DNA from: Streptomyces sp. NRRL F-2664
GTDB lineage: Bacteria; Actinomycetota; Actinomycetes; Streptomycetales; Streptomycetaceae
Assembly (NCBI RefSeq): GCF_000719345.1
Contig: NZ_JOFX01000003.1
Span: forward strand, 227,952-291,951
Direction: 5' to 3'
Length of the DNA: 64,000 nt
Position numbers and translations under genes: made by a program. Below are positions 18,067-25,557 of the stretch, one piece after another. The notes beneath the pieces are model-generated. The model was not told where the DNA came from. It was given only the letters and a program-made list of their open reading frames with translations, and made no database searches. Every line of letters starts with the position of its first letter. Within the stretch, counting starts at the first letter, position 1.

Positions 18067-19434
18067 CTACAGCCGGACCTTCCAGTCGACGGTGGAGCGG
18101 AGGGTACGGGCGATCCCGGGGTCCCGCACCGACGGTGTGCGGTCCTCCGCCGTCACCGACAGGCGGTGGGTCCGCAGGTCGAACAGCCACAGCTCCGCCA
18201 CCGACACCTCGGTGCGGCCCTCCAGGCGCCTGAGTTCCCTGCCGTCCAGGTACCAGCGGACCACGAGCCGGCGGCCGTCGGCGCCGGCCAGTTCCGGAAC
18301 GCGGACCTTCGCCGTGCGGCCCAGCCGCAGGGTCCGGTCCGTCGGGGTGAGCGCTGTGGCGATCTTCGCGTGCTGGTAGAACCCCCCGATCATGGCCTCG
18401 ACGCCGGGGAGGTTGAAGGGTTTGCCCAGGACCCGCATCAGGGAGTTGTCGGTGGGCCGGTACAGGCCCGTCACGTAGTAGTTGCCGCCCTCGTACGCAC
18501 CGACGGTGCCGCCGTCGGGCGACTCCTCGCCGAGCCAGCGGTACCACTTGCTGCGCTGCGCCGCCATCCGGTCGGCGGTCAGGCCGGAACTGTTGGACTC
18601 GACCGGCTCGGGCCCGGTGTACTTCTCGTAGTCCGGCACGCCCGGGTAGAAGTACTCGTCGGCGAGCTTGCCCAGCGAGTGGCCGGTCTCGTGGATGGCG
18701 ACCTGGCCGGACTTCGGATGGCCGGCCGAGGCGGTGGATATCCCCTCGTAGCCGAGGGTGGCGCTGCGCTCGTTGTAGCCGGCTCCCCCGTACTTGGCAC
18801 TGTTGGCCAGGACGACGACCAGGTCGGCCTCCGGCGCCTTCGCCACGTACGCGTCGACCTTGGGCTGGTCGATGCACAGCAGCCGCTCGATGCCGCCGCA
18901 CCAGAAGGAGGAGCCGAGGGCGGTGTCGCGGACGGTCGCGGGGTCCGGGTCGCCGGAGACGCCCGACTCGCGGGAGACCGCGTCGACCGTCCAGAGGTTG
19001 AAGAGGCCGCGGTAGGTGGCGTACGGCTCGACGGCCGCCACCTCCGCCCACTTCTGCTCGGCGTCCGCGTGGAACCGGGGCAGTTCGGCCGCGGTGTAGC
19101 CGTCGCCGATGACGACGACGTCCAAGCGGTCCGCCGTCGGCCCGTTGTCCAGGACCTTCCTGACCCCGCCGTCGGCCGCACGCTCGGCCTCGGTGAGCCG
19201 GCCCGGGCTCTTCGCCGGACTGCCGGCCGCCGGCACCAGGAGGTGTCCGGATCCGGCGTCGCCGCCCTGCTCCGGCCCGGGGATCTCGACCTCCACGCGG
19301 GTCCCGGCCGGGTCGTCCGCCGCGTCCGCCGGGCCGGCCGCCACCAGGGCGGCGGTCGCGACGACCATCGCGAGCGCCGCGCGCAGCGACGCACGCCGTG
19401 CCGTTCCTCTGGTCCTGCCTCTGACCGGATGCAT
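18067..19434 (-). CDS. Secreted M64-family zinc metallopeptidase
   Basis: A 455-residue exported peptidase of the M64 (IgA-peptidase-like) family. A signal peptide with a long basic lead (residues 1-39, cleavage near ADAADD) precedes the catalytic domain. The zinc motif is HETGHSLGKLADE, with His248, Glu249 and His252 visible, and the upstream family segment LDVVVIGDGYTAAE is present. The C-terminal about 100 residues form a beta-rich accessory domain (LGRTAKVRVPEL... RWYLDGREL). It probably degrades extracellular protein. It is divergent from an XRE-TPR regulator with a 9-bp inverted repeat between the two genes, suggesting local control. Confidence 0.92.
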   Translation of the reverse strand: MHPVRGRTRGTARRASLRAALAMVVATAALVAAGPADAADDPAGTRVEVEIPGPEQGGDAGSGHLLVPAAGSPAKSPGRLTEAERAADGGVRKVLDNGPTADRLDVVVIGDGYTAAELPRFHADAEQKWAEVAAVEPYATYRGLFNLWTVDAVSRESGVSGDPDPATVRDTALGSSFWCGGIERLLCIDQPKVDAYVAKAPEADLVVVLANSAKYGGAGYNERSATLGYEGISTASAGHPKSGQVAIHETGHSLGKLADEYFYPGVPDYEKYTGPEPVESNSSGLTADRMAAQRSKWYRWLGEESPDGGTVGAYEGGNYYVTGLYRPTDNSLMRVLGKPFNLPGVEAMIGGFYQHAKIATALTPTDRTLRLGRTAKVRVPELAGADGRRLVVRWYLDGRELRRLEGRTEVSVAELWLFDLRTHRLSVTAEDRTPSVRDPGIARTLRSTVDWKVRL

Positions 19435-19458
19435 GAAGTCTCCCCCTGGGAACGGAAG

Positions 19459-19496
19459 TTAAGCGGCTTGATAAGTGCGATGAATCGGCTGCTTAA
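19459..19496. promoter_or_regulatory. Inverted repeat between M64 peptidase and XRE-TPR regulator
   Basis: TTAAGCGGC (19459-19467) and GCTGCTTAA (19488-19496) form 9-bp arms with one mismatch, separated by 20 bases in an unusually AT-rich patch. The placement in the divergent intergenic region suits an operator or overlapping promoters. There is a TTGATA / TTAAAC pair for the rightward gene with a long 19-base spacer, so the promoter itself is uncertain. Confidence 0.45.
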
Positions 19497-19573
19497 ACTA
19501 GGCCGCCCGACGGTGCCGCGCAATGGCGGACTCCGGTTCAATGTCGGGGAGTTCGAGCAACGAGGGGGATTCC

Positions 19574-20950
19574 ATGGACGAACCGGGCGAGATCGGCCGC
19601 AGGGTCCAGCGCCTGCGTGCGGAACGCGGCCTGACACAGCGGCAGTTGGCGCACCCCTCCTACACCTCGGCCTACGTCTCCACCCTGGAGTCGGGCAAGG
19701 TGCGCCCCTCCGAGACCGCGCTGCGCTTCCTCGCCGACCGGCTGGGCACGTCGTACGAGGAGCTGGCCACCGGCAGGCCCGCCCACCTCGCCACGGAGCT
19801 GCGGCTCGCCCTGACCGATGCGCAGCGCACGCTGGCCACCGGCGCGGCCGACGAGGCCGCCGAGCGCTACCGGCAGCTGCTCGCCGAGGCGGAGGAGCTG
19901 GGGCTCGTACCCGAGCAGGCGCAGGCTCGCCTCGGGCTGGGCGAGTGTGCCCTGGAGGCCGGTGAACTCGCCTGCGCCATCGGTCACTTCGAGGAGGCCG
20001 AACGCCTCGTGGCGGACGAGCCGCTACCGCGCCGGGCCCGGGCGGTGCGCGGCCGGGCCGTGGCGCACCTGCTCGCGGGGGAGCTGCGTTACGCCTGCTA
20101 CCTGCTGGAGTCCGCCATCGACGAGCTGGGTGCGGGCGGGCTGGCCGACCCCGACGCGCTGGTGCTGCTGCACGCCGCGGTGATCGGGCCGTACATGGAC
20201 ATGGGCGCGCACGCCCGCGCCGCCCGCTCGGCGGAACTGGCGCTCACGCTGGCACCGCGGGTCAGTGATCCCGCGCTGGTGGCGGGCATGCACCGGCAGG
20301 TGGCCCGGACCTTCCTCGCCGAGGGGCGGACGGCCGACGCCGACGCCTCCCTGGCCAAGGCCCAGGAGATCTACGGGCAGTTGCAGCTCAGCACCGACCT
20401 GGCGCACTGCCACTGGATGCGCGGCTACGTCCTCGCGCAGAGCGGCGAGCTCGGACCGGCCGAGCGGGAGCTGCGCACGGCCCGGGACATGCTGTCGGCC
20501 CGGCGGGCCGGCCTGTACACGGCGCAGGTGGAGGTGGAGCTGGCCGACGTCCTGCGCCGGCTGGGCCGCCAGGAGGAGGCGGCCGGCCTGCTCGCCGCGC
20601 TCCTGGACCTGGGCAACAGCCACGGTGCCGTGCACGCCGGCGGCGCGCACCGGCTCCTCGGCCTGATGGCCGAGGAGCGCGGTGAGGCGGAACGCGCCGA
20701 GGAACACTATGTCCAGGCACTGGCCCTGCTGGAGCGCAGCGGGGCGACGGGCGACCTCGCCGACCTGTGCCGCCTGCTGGGCGACCTGCTGCGGCGGACG
20801 GGGCGGGTCGAGGCGGCCATGGACGCCTATCGCACGGGACTGGGTCACCGGGCGGCGCCGGGCACCACCACCCTGGGGCCGGCTCCCACCGCGGCACTCC
20901 GGCCCGGCGCGGTCGGCGGTTCGCGGTGGGCCCCGGAGCGATCGGAGTGA
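19574..20950 (+). CDS. XRE-family regulator with TPR C-terminal region
   Basis: A 458-residue transcription regulator. The XRE helix-turn-helix lies at about residues 5-60 (IGRRVQRLRAERGLTQRQLA, then SAYVSTLESGKVRPSE). The rest is a helical TPR-like array of 34-residue units (for example LGECALEAGELACAIGHFEE and HWMRGYVLAQSGELGPAERE), a usual ligand- or peptide-sensing architecture. ATG 19574 has GAGGGGG five bases upstream; similarity starts at MDEPGEIG. It is divergently transcribed from the secreted M64 peptidase, which makes that gene and itself the likely targets. The Gly/Thr/Pro tail after residue 425 is disordered. Confidence 0.9.
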   Translation: MDEPGEIGRRVQRLRAERGLTQRQLAHPSYTSAYVSTLESGKVRPSETALRFLADRLGTSYEELATGRPAHLATELRLALTDAQRTLATGAADEAAERYRQLLAEAEELGLVPEQAQARLGLGECALEAGELACAIGHFEEAERLVADEPLPRRARAVRGRAVAHLLAGELRYACYLLESAIDELGAGGLADPDALVLLHAAVIGPYMDMGAHARAARSAELALTLAPRVSDPALVAGMHRQVARTFLAEGRTADADASLAKAQEIYGQLQLSTDLAHCHWMRGYVLAQSGELGPAERELRTARDMLSARRAGLYTAQVEVELADVLRRLGRQEEAAGLLAALLDLGNSHGAVHAGGAHRLLGLMAEERGEAERAEEHYVQALALLERSGATGDLADLCRLLGDLLRRTGRVEAAMDAYRTGLGHRAAPGTTTLGPAPTAALRPGAVGGSRWAPERSE

Positions 20951-20954
20951 GGGC

Positions 20955-21065
20955 CGGCGCCCGTACGGGGTGACCGGCCCCCCTTTCCGCCGGAGCCCGT
21001 ACGGGGTGACCGGCCCCCTCACTGCCGGAGCCCGTACGGGGTGACCGGCCCCCTCTCCGCCGGGG
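20955..21065. repeat. Three tandem 35/36-bp repeats with CCCGTACGGG core
   Basis: GCCCGTACGGGG begins at 20959, 20995 and 21030, each copy continuing TGACCGGCCCC, then a variable spacer ending in GCCGG. Periods are 36 and 35 bases. The core CCCGTACGGG is a 10-bp perfect palindrome. It lies just after the stop of the XRE-TPR gene and before the convergent DUF6158 gene, so it could be a termination region, a protein-binding array, or a slippage product. Confidence 0.8.
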
Positions 21066-21106
21066 CCCGGCGGCGGCGCGCCTGCCTCGGCGCGGAACGC
21101 GGGCGG

Positions 21107-21352
21107 TCAGCTCTCGTCGCTGGTGCGGGCGCGGGCGCCCGAGCGGGTGCGGGAGGCGGTCTGGGCGCGCTGCGGGTGACGGCGCACGTACTCGTGCTCC
21201 AGCTCGTTCATCCGCTTCGTATGGGTGACCAGCGCATCGTCGGACCCGTGCAGCAGGGTCTCGTGGCGCGTGCGGTGGATGGCCTCCAGCTCCTTGAGGA
21301 GTCGGCCTTCCTCCAGGTCCCGCGCCGAGGGACCTCCCTCGTGCTCCGTCAT
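21107..21352 (-). CDS. DUF6158 family small protein
   Basis: An 81-residue Streptomyces-type protein. The conserved core LLKELEAIHRTRHETLLHGSDD is followed by LVTHTKRMNELEHEYVRRHP and a basic tail (SRTRSGARART). It is helical and charged, with no signal or membrane segment. ATG 21350-21352 has GAGGAGG eight bases upstream; a GTG at 21361 would sit on the ribosome binding site. Function unknown. Confidence 0.82.
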   Translation of the reverse strand: MTEHEGGPSARDLEEGRLLKELEAIHRTRHETLLHGSDDALVTHTKRMNELEHEYVRRHPQRAQTASRTRSGARARTSDES

Positions 21353-21447
21353 GGCACGCACCTCCTCCTCGGGCCTCCGCCCAATCCATCATCCCCCGCG
21401 CCGGGCCCCGCGTCCTCACCAGCCGCCGAAGGCCCCGCCCCCACCGA

Positions 21448-21478
21448 GTAGACACTGTCTACTCCCGCTGGTAGACAG
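21448..21478. promoter_or_regulatory. Probable TetR operator: perfect palindrome plus half-site
   Basis: GTAGACACTGTCTAC (21448-21462) is a perfect dyad with 7-bp arms around one central base, and a further GTAGACAG half-site occurs at 21471-21478, only 5 bases before the tetR ATG. The position strongly suggests autorepression of the tetR-MFS operon. Confidence 0.75.
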
Positions 21479-21483
21479 GGTCC

Positions 21484-22116
21484 ATGGACCAGGACAGACC
21501 CCTGCGGGAACGGCTGATCGACGTCGGTGCGGAACTCGTCATGAGCGAGGGCACCGGAGCCCTCGGGCTGCGGGAGATCGCCCGCCGAGCCGGCGTCTCG
21601 CACGGCGCGCCGCGCCGCTACTTCCCCACCCACCAGGCCCTGCTGTCGGCGATCGCCCGGCGCGGCTTCGCCGATCTCGGCGAGAGGTTCGCGCAGGCGG
21701 CCGCCGGAGCGAGGGAGTCGGCCCCCAGGGAACGGGTGCGGGCGATCGGATGCGCCTACGTCGGCTACGCGCTGGAGCACCCCGGGATGTTCGAGCTGAT
21801 GTTCCGCCACGACCTGCTGGACAGCGCGGGGCAGACACCCTCGGACGAGCCCCGGCTGCGCGAGTCCACCCTCCCCCTCTTCGCCCTGCTCGTCGCGCTC
21901 GTCGGCCGGTGCGGGGCGGCCGACCCCTCCGTCACCACGGCCGCCCTGTGGGCCAACTGGCACGGCGTGGCGCAGCTGTGGCACTGGGGCAGCCTGCCGC
22001 TGGTCCTCGGCGAGGACGGGGTCGCGGGGGTCGAACGGCTCGTCGGCGCGGCCGTCGACGCCCACCTCGGGGGTGTGCTCCCGGGGCCGGCGCACGACGG
22101 AGGTGTGCCCGCATGA
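21484..22116 (+). CDS. TetR-family regulator of the adjoining MFS gene
   Basis: A 210-residue one-component repressor. The N-terminal helix-turn-helix is at about residues 10-55 (LREIARRAGVSHGAPRRYFP). The C-terminal ligand domain resembles the TetR_C/WHG-type group (CAYVGYALEHPGMFELMFRHD). The stop overlaps the start of the MFS gene (ATGA), so regulator and transporter form one operon, and a palindromic operator sits directly upstream. The ligand is probably a toxic compound exported by the MFS protein; that protein is frameshifted in this sequence. Confidence 0.9.
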   Translation: MDQDRPLRERLIDVGAELVMSEGTGALGLREIARRAGVSHGAPRRYFPTHQALLSAIARRGFADLGERFAQAAAGARESAPRERVRAIGCAYVGYALEHPGMFELMFRHDLLDSAGQTPSDEPRLRESTLPLFALLVALVGRCGAADPSVTTAALWANWHGVAQLWHWGSLPLVLGEDGVAGVERLVGAAVDAHLGGVLPGPAHDGGVPA

Positions 22117-23587
22117 GGCAGCGGATCTCCTTGCTCGTGAGCGTGGCGGGCGCCATGCTCGTCGCCCTCGACGGCACCGTGCTGACGGTGGCGCAGCCGA
22201 GCCTGAGCCGCGACCTCGGGGCGAGCGTGACGCAGGTGCAGTGGACCAGTACGGCCTACATGCTGGCGGTGGCCGCCTTCCTCGTCGTCGCCGGACGGCT
22301 CGGAGACCGGTACGGGCACGCCCGGCTGTTGTGCGTCGGCGTGCTGGGCTTCGCCGCGGCGTCGGCGGGCATCGTGTGCGCCACGGCGTGGGCTGGGTGA
22401 TCGGCCTGCGGGCCGTGCAGGGCGTGTTCGGCGCGCTGCTCCAGCCGGCGACGCTGGCGCTGCTGCGGCTCGCGTACCCGCCCGACCGACTGGCCACGCC
22501 GGTTGCCGTGCGGACCAGCGCGATCGGGCTGGCCGCGGCCGCCGGGCCGCTGATCGGCGGCCTGCTGGTCGCTCACTGGGACTGGCGGGCCGTGTTCGTG
22601 GTCAACGTGCCCGTCGCCGTGGTGGTCGCCGCACTGACCCTGGCCGTACGGGCCCCCGCGCCGCCGCGGGCGGCGGCGGGCAGGCTGGAGCTGGGCGGTG
22701 CCGCCCTGCTGGCGACGGCCCTCGCGGTGTTCGTGCATGCGCTGGTCGGCGTACCGCAGCACGGGTGGACCGCAGGGCCGACCCTGCTCGGCTTCGCCGG
22801 CGCCGCCGTGCTCGGCGTCTTCTTCGTGCGGCGGGAACGACGCTCCGCACTGCCACTGGTGCCGCCCGCCGTGGCCCGCGCGCGGGCGGTGACGGCCTCG
22901 ATGGCACTGCTGCTGGTGGTGTCCGCGGGCCTGTTCGGCGCGCTGTTCACGGCCACGTTCCGGCTCCAGGACGTGCAGGGGCTGGACGCCCTCGACACCG
23001 GGCTGCGGGTGCTGCCCATGACGTTGGTGATGGTCGCGGGGGCTCCGGTGGCGGGGGCGGCCCTGCGTCGGTTCGGGCCGCGCCGCACCGCGCTGACCGG
23101 TACGGTCCTGGTCGTCGCCGGGATCGCCGGGCTGGGCTCCGCGTCCGGGCCGGCTTTCGCGGTGCTCGGCGCCGGCTTCACCACCGTCATGGTCACCGCC
23201 ACCGGGGCGGTGGTCGGCGAGGCCCCGGCCGGATACGCCGGGGTCGTCGGCGGGCTGAAGCAGACGGCCATGAACGTCGGCCCGGCGCTCGGCATCGCGG
23301 TCGCCGCGAGCGCCGGGGTGCACGGCCCGTCGCTGGTGGCACTGGCCCTGCTGGCCGCGGTGGGCCTGGCGGCGGCGTCACTGCTGCCCGGCGGCGCGCG
23401 CCCGGCAGCTGCGGGCGACCTCGTCGGCGAAGACCAGGGCCGGCGGGGCGAGGGCGGCCCAGCGGCGGACGGCCCAGCCGACGGCGAGCGGCGGCAGGGC
23501 GGGGACGGGCACCAGGCGCAGCGGGCCGTCGGAGCCGGGGACCCGCCAGCCGGGCAGCGCGGGCACGACGGCGTGTCCCAGGCCTAG
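22113..23587 (+). pseudogene. DHA2-type MFS drug exporter, frameshifted
   Basis: The gene starts at the ATG overlapping the tetR stop (MRQRISLLVSVAGAMLVALD) and encodes three transmembrane segments up to CATAWAG, then hits TGA at 22398-22400. The family continues in the -1 frame with VIGLRAVQGVFGALLQPATL and ten more hydrophobic segments, so one base is missing near 22385-22396. A GTG at 22397 overlaps the TGA (GTGA), so the second half might be made separately, but a split inside the membrane core is unlikely to work. The second frame also has no natural stop: after LLPGGARPA (about 23400) it runs 190 bases antisense through the lysR 3' end. Either a broken gene or an assembly error. Confidence 0.8.
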
Positions 23588-24286
23588 TTCGGCGAGGAGC
23601 AGGGCGGTGTCCCAGTCGGCGACGCTGGTGTCGGAGCGAACGTGGATGCCGGACTCGGCGAGGGCGGCGTCGAGGTGGGCACGGGAGGCGGAGTTCTGCG
23701 GCAGCCGGATGTGGCGGACACCGGCGAGGTCGGCGGGGGTGAGCGCGGCCCGGCGGGCGAGGGGGTCGTCGGCGCCGACCGCGAGGACCCAGGGCAGTTC
23801 CATGACGGGGCGCTGCTCGATGCCGCGGACGGGGGCGCCGATGGTGATCCAGGCGAGGTCGAGGTCGCCGGCGGCGAGCGCGTCGAAGCAGCTCCGGCTG
23901 GAGTTCTCGGTCTGGAACTCCAGGCTCACCGCGGGGTGGCTGCGGCGGAAGGAGACGACGGCCTCGGACATGAAGTGCCGCACGGTCGTCGCGCCGGTGG
24001 TGACGCGCACCGTCCCGCCCCCGCCCCCTACGAGGTCCTCCACGCGGCGCAGCGCGCCGTCGAGGCCGGCGATGCCGTCTGCGGCGGCCGCCCGGAGGAT
24101 GCGGCCGGCCTCGGTGGGCACGACGCCGCGGGCGTGCCGCTCCAGGAGGCTGGTGCCGGTCTGCTTCTCCAGGCGGCGGACGTGCTGGCTGACGGCGGAC
24201 TGGGTGCAGCCGAGGTCGCGCGCGACGGCGCTGAGGCTGCCGGCGCGGCAGACGGCCACGAACACGCGAAGGTCGTCGAGGGTCAT
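23378..24286 (-). CDS. LysR-family transcriptional regulator
   Basis: A 302-residue LysR protein. The winged helix is at residues 1-60 (MTLDDLRVFVAVCRAGSLSAVARDL, shown here across two helices, then GCTQSAVSQHVRRLE). The substrate-binding domain begins near 90 (GTVRVTTGATTVRHFMSEAV). ATG 24284-24286 is the family-consistent start. It lacks a clear ribosome binding site and sits 5 bases from a perfect palindrome, so it may be leaderless or autoregulated at that site. It is divergent from a DUF6817 gene, the most likely target. Confidence 0.9.
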   Translation of the reverse strand: MTLDDLRVFVAVCRAGSLSAVARDLGCTQSAVSQHVRRLEKQTGTSLLERHARGVVPTEAGRILRAAAADGIAGLDGALRRVEDLVGGGGGTVRVTTGATTVRHFMSEAVVSFRRSHPAVSLEFQTENSSRSCFDALAAGDLDLAWITIGAPVRGIEQRPVMELPWVLAVGADDPLARRAALTPADLAGVRHIRLPQNSASRAHLDAALAESGIHVRSDTSVADWDTALLLAELGLGHAVVPALPGWRVPGSDGPLRLVPVPALPPLAVGWAVRRWAALAPPALVFADEVARSCRARAAGQQ

Positions 24287-24291
24287 GAGCC

Positions 24292-24307
24292 CCAAGGTAT
24301 TCCTTGG
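24292..24307. promoter_or_regulatory. Perfect palindrome CCAAGG-N4-CCTTGG upstream of lysR
   Basis: CCAAGGTATTCCTTGG is a dyad with 6-bp arms and 4-base centre, starting 6 bases upstream of the lysR ATG within the lysR/DUF6817 divergent region. LysR proteins bind T-N11-A dyads and autoregulate, so it is a good operator candidate; in RNA it could also form a hairpin masking the start. Confidence 0.65.
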
Positions 24308-24465
24308 ATCCGCGGAGCAAACAGGAGGATTGACTGGGGTGTTGGGGTGGATCACGATCGATGCAGGGCCCGGGCGGCAACCCGCCCGCCTCCGCCACGG
24401 TGTCCGGACACCGGGCGGCAGGCGTGGGCGGGTGCCGACCCACCACCACGACCCCAGGAGGGCCG

Positions 24466-25035
24466 ATGCCGCAACGAGTCGTCGCACGGCTGAGGGAACT
24501 CGGTGCGCAGGACATCGCCCACCCGGGCGGGACCCTGCTGTCGCACCTGGAGCGCGTAAGCGGGCTGCTCGCCTCCTGGGGCGCCCGCCCGGCCCTGCAA
24601 CGGGCGGGCCTGTGCCACGCGTTGTACGGCACCGACGGATTCCCCGTGGCGCTGCTGCCCCTCGAACGGCGTGCGGAGGCGGCCGCGGTGATCGGTGCCG
24701 AGGCCGAGTCGATCGTGTACCTCTACGCCTCCTGCGACCGGGCGGCTTCCTACCCGACGCTGGACCGCGCGGAGGCTGCCTTCCGGGACCGTTTCACGGG
24801 GTGCGTCCACACGCCGACCGAGGCCGCGCGGCGGGACCTGGCCGAACTGTCCGCGGCCAACGAGCTCGACCTGGCACGGATCGATCCTGCCTTCCGGGAG
24901 GCGTGGGGCGGCGAACTCCTGTGCTTCTTCACCCGGTTGGGGGGCCTGCTGAGCGAGCCGGCCCGGCAGGAGTGCCGGACCGTGCTCGGGGGTCACGGGT
25001 CCGGTCCGGCACCGCGGGCACCCGGCGCCGGGTGA
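24466..25035 (+). CDS. DUF6817 domain protein
   Basis: A 189-residue cytoplasmic protein of the DUF6817 family. Conserved stretches are IAHPGGTLLSHLERVSGLLA and RAGLCHALYGTDGFPVALLP, then ESIVYLYASCDR; the spaced His and Asp residues resemble HD-like metal-binding helical enzymes, which is my inference. ATG 24466 is preceded by AGGAGG. It is divergent from lysR with a palindrome between them, so it is probably LysR-controlled. Confidence 0.8.
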   Translation: MPQRVVARLRELGAQDIAHPGGTLLSHLERVSGLLASWGARPALQRAGLCHALYGTDGFPVALLPLERRAEAAAVIGAEAESIVYLYASCDRAASYPTLDRAEAAFRDRFTGCVHTPTEAARRDLAELSAANELDLARIDPAFREAWGGELLCFFTRLGGLLSEPARQECRTVLGGHGSGPAPRAPGAG

Positions 25036-25130
25036 GGAAGAGGTCGCGTCCGGCGCCATCGAGAAAGGCAGGGAGGTCGAATGGTCGACTGCCCGACCCG
25101 CGGGTGATGGCCCGATTCCGGGGCGAGGCG

Positions 25131-25517
25131 CTATCTCACGCGGTAACCGTCGTGCGGGACCGACCGCTCGTTGAAAGCGGCGAAGTCCTCGATCCACTGC
25201 TCGACTTCGTCGGGCGCGTCGTCGAAGAACGACATCAGATCGGAGATCACGTCCTTGCTCGCCGCCAGGCGCAAGCGTGATGCGATGAAGCCCGCCTCCT
25301 CGCCGCTGACGTGCCAGTTCGAATTCGACAGGAACTTCTCCATGTCCGCTGTCCGCCCGGTGGGTTCCAGTCCCGGCGCACGCAACACCTGCTCCAAACC
25401 CTGTCCGGCTGCGGCACCGGCCTCCCGCATGGCTTCCCGGACGAATCCCATCTGCCAGTTGTTCAAGGAGAACGTGTCGCCAGGGGCCGACCGCTCGAAC
25501 GTAAACGCATATCCCAT
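25131..25517 (-). CDS. Hypothetical protein, 128 aa
   Basis: I do not recognise this protein. It is a soluble, acidic, mostly helical polypeptide beginning MGYAFTFERSAPGDTFSLNN, with the segments HVSGEEAGFIASRLRLAASK and DEVEQWIEDFAAFNERSVPHDG. The sequence has normal amino-acid complexity and few Arg runs, which separates it from shadow frames. There is no strong ribosome binding site before the ATG at 25517. It lies alone between the DUF6817 gene and a leftward MFS gene. Confidence 0.65.
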   Translation of the reverse strand: MGYAFTFERSAPGDTFSLNNWQMGFVREAMREAGAAAGQGLEQVLRAPGLEPTGRTADMEKFLSNSNWHVSGEEAGFIASRLRLAASKDVISDLMSFFDDAPDEVEQWIEDFAAFNERSVPHDGYRVR

Positions 25518-25557
25518 GGGCGCAGCGTAATCGTTTCACACCCTTGTCATGGCCGAG

